Positions 62,001 through 64,000 of a stretch of DNA of 64,000 bases are shown piece by piece. Where the stretch lies: assembly GCA_902784435.1 (NCBI GenBank), contig CACZUR010000006.1, positions 1 through 64,000 on the forward strand. Reading direction: 5' to 3'. Source of the stretch: an uncultured Bacteroidia bacterium. Its GTDB lineage: Bacteria; Bacteroidota; Bacteroidia; Bacteroidales; UBA932. The notes beneath the pieces were generated by a model. That model did not search any database and was not told the DNA's origin. It saw only the letters and a list, made by a program, of their open reading frames with translations. The position numbers and the translations under genes are program-made. Each line of letters begins with the position of its first letter. The first letter of the stretch is position 1.

Positions 62001-62499
62001 AGTAGGCTACATTGGTGTTTTCCGTTACCAGATCGTGGACGAAAGAGGCTTCGTCCACCCTCGCGAAGTCCCCATTGATGGCACGTTCCAGACCGTCGTC
62101 GGCTGCACTGAGGGCAATGAACTGGATGTAGCAGTCCCGCTGTGCTTCTCCGGTGAGCTGCACGTGGAAGGGATAGCCGCTTACGCCGGGATCGTAGGTG
62201 AATGTGGGGTCCGTATCAGCCTCGGACGGGCCAGGACGGGCAGCGGCCACCTCACGGAGGATGTCGCTGTCGTCGAAGACGGCAACATAGAGTTTGGCGA
62301 TGGTTACGTCACCTACCTCGCCGAAGGCCTTGGTGGCCCAGCCGGTTTCCCCTTCGGGAAGGTCCAGCGAGCCGCTGATGAACACTTTCCCGTCTACGGG
62401 GCCGTTGTCAGGCTCTTCGATTTCCTCCCTGATGCAGGAAACGAGCGTCAGGGCCAGGAGCAGGAAAGCGTATCGTAAATATCCTAGTGTGTTCGTCAT
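59089..62499 (-). CDS. Large fimbrial/surface lipoprotein with BIG2 domain
   Basis: 1136 residues. Lipobox Cys22 ('LLLALTLVSC'). The N-terminal third ('FGEVGDVTIAKLYVAVFDDS', 'YIQFIALSAADDGLERAING') resembles the DUF4906-type fimbrial proteins of Bacteroidales. A BIG2 domain lies from about residue 690 ('LQLAVGGSATVKATTTSSGA', 'VTVNPTTGLVTAVAAGTATV'), then another Ig-like region and a C-terminal jelly-roll-like part ('LISKEIDLSSSAGATLIFEH', 'WADATIKHYPDGYNWVFVRT'). Likely a tip or surface adhesin. It starts 14 bases after the upstream gene and belongs to that operon. Confidence 0.75.
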   Translation of the reverse strand: MTNTLGYLRYAFLLLALTLVSCIREEIEEPDNGPVDGKVFISGSLDLPEGETGWATKAFGEVGDVTIAKLYVAVFDDSDILREVAAARPGPSEADTDPTFTYDPGVSGYPFHVQLTGEAQRDCYIQFIALSAADDGLERAINGDFARVDEASFVHDLVTENTNVAYWGRMYVNTITRNTHFSNIQMIRNFAKVLVKLPDGGIPNFTLLGFKVFDAPSKGTVAPFNNNADDYITGDLIRIKYDRFADYASASGQANPYTWLTESKGYHGYMPADFEYDALTSYYNESSSAGMESLWISPSGADYLYECSYRPKRNPFIIMKAQYGSGTYYYKADFVFNNEEFGITEYYDILRNFQYVFTISKVTGPGKNTVYEAVHSIALNNFHGSTLAQELTNISSGDSHLFVSTTDALITGGTEFVFYYKNLSGSTPANGDVTIKPRDPSDGNWVVKRNSVVVEEVETLRPDIVISDADETSATWEDWRKVTVRLTDLSSLKKGDVYKQDLVIKNNDGLSRVLTLTLRHPFALKVDADDIVAKTEDTDFNVRFTIPAGLTEHRFPLVFYVEQENNTLYPKALPAADKDKALVAAYGYSHIPGNTSNRGYYFRRTVTWNEYNRAATDSEGNKTFVCQFRTLQANSATTVWVFPTEDAPYFVVFDDVENDYINKDTFTNDFITPEVKFPFKGLQLAVGGSATVKATTTSSGAITYSVSPSGVVTVNPTTGLVTAVAAGTATVTASVAATGAYASASDSYTVNVTSGTPSELSVQWDYEPPHVIRVDQIVQGPLAVASTKDGYTGTVTFTYSTASSDGGAVAVLNESTADSDGYVQLRGTTAGTVRVTATASASGGDCAATSQSISFDIQVVANHPEPGTVYHSETFLGPTLGDYTYTETVTVQGVDRHEDFDTYTTYNAGNSYEPRGVWYAYYNKQQNSGNGAAASAYGSVEAPTSRWDPENAKTVTDYHNKSLASHAQLISKEIDLSSSAGATLIFEHTGEYFYNSVTFSDMQEAGTHMRNDVKVMISKDGGANWADATIKHYPDGYNWVFVRTSVDIPADYLTEHFRLLFDYTSVGGTEVQKEDAEGHPLYYAVDNGGEGGTERILTTETTENTGYPVMVIDKENPGRAGTWEIRNVEIKERVQY

Positions 62500-62513
62500 A
62501 TCCCAAGAGGCAG

Positions 62514-64000
62514 TTATAGCATCGGAGTGAATTTGTAGGAATTATCCCCAAGCGGGGGCGTATCGCCCCAGTACCAGGCGTCGTAGACACAACGGCATGC
62601 GCCGTCAGAGTAATTCGTCGTGTTTTTAATAATTTTACCCTGATTATAATAGTAGCCGCTTGCCGCCCAGTAGCACGCGCTTGCGTCAGTGGTGTTAAAG
62701 AGAACTGGGATAGTTTCGTCCGCCTGTCTGGAAATAATAAACATAATCTCCGCTTCTGTCGGCAGTCTCCACCGGCCGGCCGGATATCCGCCTTCCTGGT
62801 AAGTGGCACACTTCTTTTTGGCTTCCTCAAATGAGAGTCCGAAACCATCTGCACCATATTGGGAAGCATGGGCGGAATTAACTAGATAGTAGGGGGCAAT
62901 GATATTGTTTTTACTATGGTCCGTCTGCCCGATTTTTATCTGGTTTGCCATTTCGCCCCAGGCTGCTGTGGTAATTGCATACCGCCTGACCTCCGTGTAA
63001 GGTGTAGTATAAGCACCCATCCCGGTAAGGTAATCCACCAATTTGGGCGTTCCGGTAAAATCGTTATCAACCCTGGGGTCGCCAATGCGATACTTCGGGT
63101 TTGTGGCGGTTGTCGATGCGCCCTCCACGACATTGACCGAATAACTGTCGTTGTTTTCATGGAAAGAGGACAAATGGACGGCCGTCAGTTTATTCATCGT
63201 CAGATTCGCCCCGGTAGGAGTACTATACATATTTCCATAGGGGGTGTATACCATGTAAGAACTTTCTCCATTTTGGAGATCACGGTTCTGTTCCATACGA
63301 TTCCTTGTACCTACAAAGCCATATCCCGCGGCAGGCGTCGTATAGTTAGCCCCCCTATAATAAGAAGCGCTTCTGTAATAGCCTGTCCATCCAGCAGCCG
63401 TGTGTGCGTAGGCGTTGGCAAAAGGAGCCGGCGCAACAAGCCTGAAATAGCCGTCTACAAAAGCATTTCCACCGTCCTTCGTATCAATATAGATAGGCGG
63501 TCGCTGCGTGAGTTTGATGGTCTCCGTTTTCCCATCGGCGTTTTGGATAACGGCCTCTATGTCCCAGGCTACGTACATGTCGCTCAGGGAATGCTCAATC
63601 TTCAGGTACGAATTGCCGTCGTCGTCCCATTCATTCCAGCTTGTGGTAATGCCCAGGGCGCTGATGGCGTCGTCCGATGTGGCCGTGTAGGTTTCCATGT
63701 CAGTTCCTGCGGCAGTCCTTCGGATATACTGTACCTTGGTAATTTTGCTGCGGGATACACCCGTTTCTACCAGCGGGGAGGACGAGATATAGTAATAGCG
63801 GGCCGTCGTCTCATTGTCGATGGTCTGCTCCGGCTCATCTACCACCAGATACTGGTAGGTATGAAGGTCTGCCGGAATGTCTCCCTGTCCGCCGGCGCTG
63901 ATGGAGAAATTAATCCAGTTCATTACCGAATAAGAGCACTCGTTTACCCAGACGGGATCTTCCTCCTCCCGGGCCCCCAGAGTGTTAATGTTCACAAGGA
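62514..64000 (-). CDS. Fimbrial/surface protein, C-terminal part (runs off the right edge)
   Basis: The frame is open to the window end, so only the last ~495 residues are seen; a GTG at 63995 is an internal codon, not a supported start. The visible part is rich in Tyr, Thr and Asn. It ends in a lectin-like/DUF1566-like module: 'CATYQEGGYPAGRWRLPTEA', 'FNTTDASACYWAASGYYYNQ', 'GACRCVYDAWYWGD'. Such modules close fimbrial tip and surface proteins in Bacteroidales. It is co-transcribed with the BIG2 lipoprotein gene. Confidence 0.65.
   Translation of the reverse strand, partial: LVNINTLGAREEEDPVWVNECSYSVMNWINFSISAGGQGDIPADLHTYQYLVVDEPEQTIDNETTARYYYISSSPLVETGVSRSKITKVQYIRRTAAGTDMETYTATSDDAISALGITTSWNEWDDDGNSYLKIEHSLSDMYVAWDIEAVIQNADGKTETIKLTQRPPIYIDTKDGGNAFVDGYFRLVAPAPFANAYAHTAAGWTGYYRSASYYRGANYTTPAAGYGFVGTRNRMEQNRDLQNGESSYMVYTPYGNMYSTPTGANLTMNKLTAVHLSSFHENNDSYSVNVVEGASTTATNPKYRIGDPRVDNDFTGTPKLVDYLTGMGAYTTPYTEVRRYAITTAAWGEMANQIKIGQTDHSKNNIIAPYYLVNSAHASQYGADGFGLSFEEAKKKCATYQEGGYPAGRWRLPTEAEIMFIISRQADETIPVLFNTTDASACYWAASGYYYNQGKIIKNTTNYSDGACRCVYDAWYWGDTPPLGDNSYKFTPML

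Overview
The window comes from a bacterium of the phylum Bacteroidota, most likely order Bacteroidales, with a fairly GC-rich genome (about 57-58% by eye). The evidence is a SusC/SusD-type polysaccharide utilization locus, fimbrillin-like lipoproteins, BACON and BIG2 domains, membrane-bound LytTR and AraC regulators, split transketolase genes, and promoters of the Bacteroidota form TTTG-N19-21-TAnnTTTG. These promoters are legible in front of all three tRNAs and many genes. I cannot name the genus.

Layout. 1-5 kb: a partial BIG2 lipoprotein, tRNA-Leu, rpsP-rimM, a DUF975 membrane protein, and a LemA/DUF2207 pair. 5-14.4 kb: a xylose operon (xylB-xylA-xylE), tRNA-Pro, a LolD-type ATPase, and a minus-strand operon coding for split transketolase, an ECF sigma factor, its probable anti-sigma factor and a periplasmic protein, then aldose 1-epimerase. 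14.4-14.9 kb holds gene remnants. 14.9-20.1 kb: lepA, a repeat-rich spacer, menA, and a LytS/LytR-type two-component system. 20.2-33 kb: a six-gene glycan operon (MFS transporter, SusC, SusD, a nine-module SusE/F-like lipoprotein, a SusG-like GH13 amylase, a GH53 galactanase). 33-34.4 kb: a long gene-poor stretch with several repeat families and a candidate small RNA. 34.4-49.4 kb: a membrane LytTR regulator, a GT8 glycosyltransferase, a PlsC-like acyltransferase, ppdK, a PhoH/PIN protein, an AIR-synthase-like protein, folC, and a giant alpha-2-macroglobulin. 49.6-57.9 kb: tRNA-Val, then a five-gene regulatory operon (membrane AraC, receiver, TPR histidine kinase, kinase-less TPR protein, small membrane protein), divergent from a fimbrillin-like lipoprotein coupled to a second membrane AraC regulator. 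57.9-59 kb: a Phd/YoeB-type toxin-antitoxin pair whose toxin has an extra C-terminal domain. 59-64 kb: two large fimbrial or surface lipoprotein genes, the last running off the window.

How the genes fit together. Xylose is isomerised and phosphorylated by XylA and XylB and enters the pentose phosphate pathway, where the split transketolase acts. PpdK interconverts pyruvate and PEP. The Sus-like operon binds, cuts and imports alpha-glucan and, judging by the GH53 enzyme, beta-1,4-galactan. The 50-64 kb block looks like a regulated surface-fimbria island.

The most unusual signals are these. A short GC-rich, partly self-complementary element of about 42 bp is inserted in frame in two neighbouring unrelated genes (folC and the macroglobulin). 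The word ATCGGCC/GGCCGAT is strongly over-represented and appears to override codon preference. GC-rich intergenic regions each carry their own short repeats in both orientations. A conserved 35-bp palindromic element occurs twice. A promoter with no gene leads into a stable hairpin RNA. The YoeB-like toxin is extended. Several promoters lie only 3-7 nt before the start codon and so predict leaderless mRNAs.
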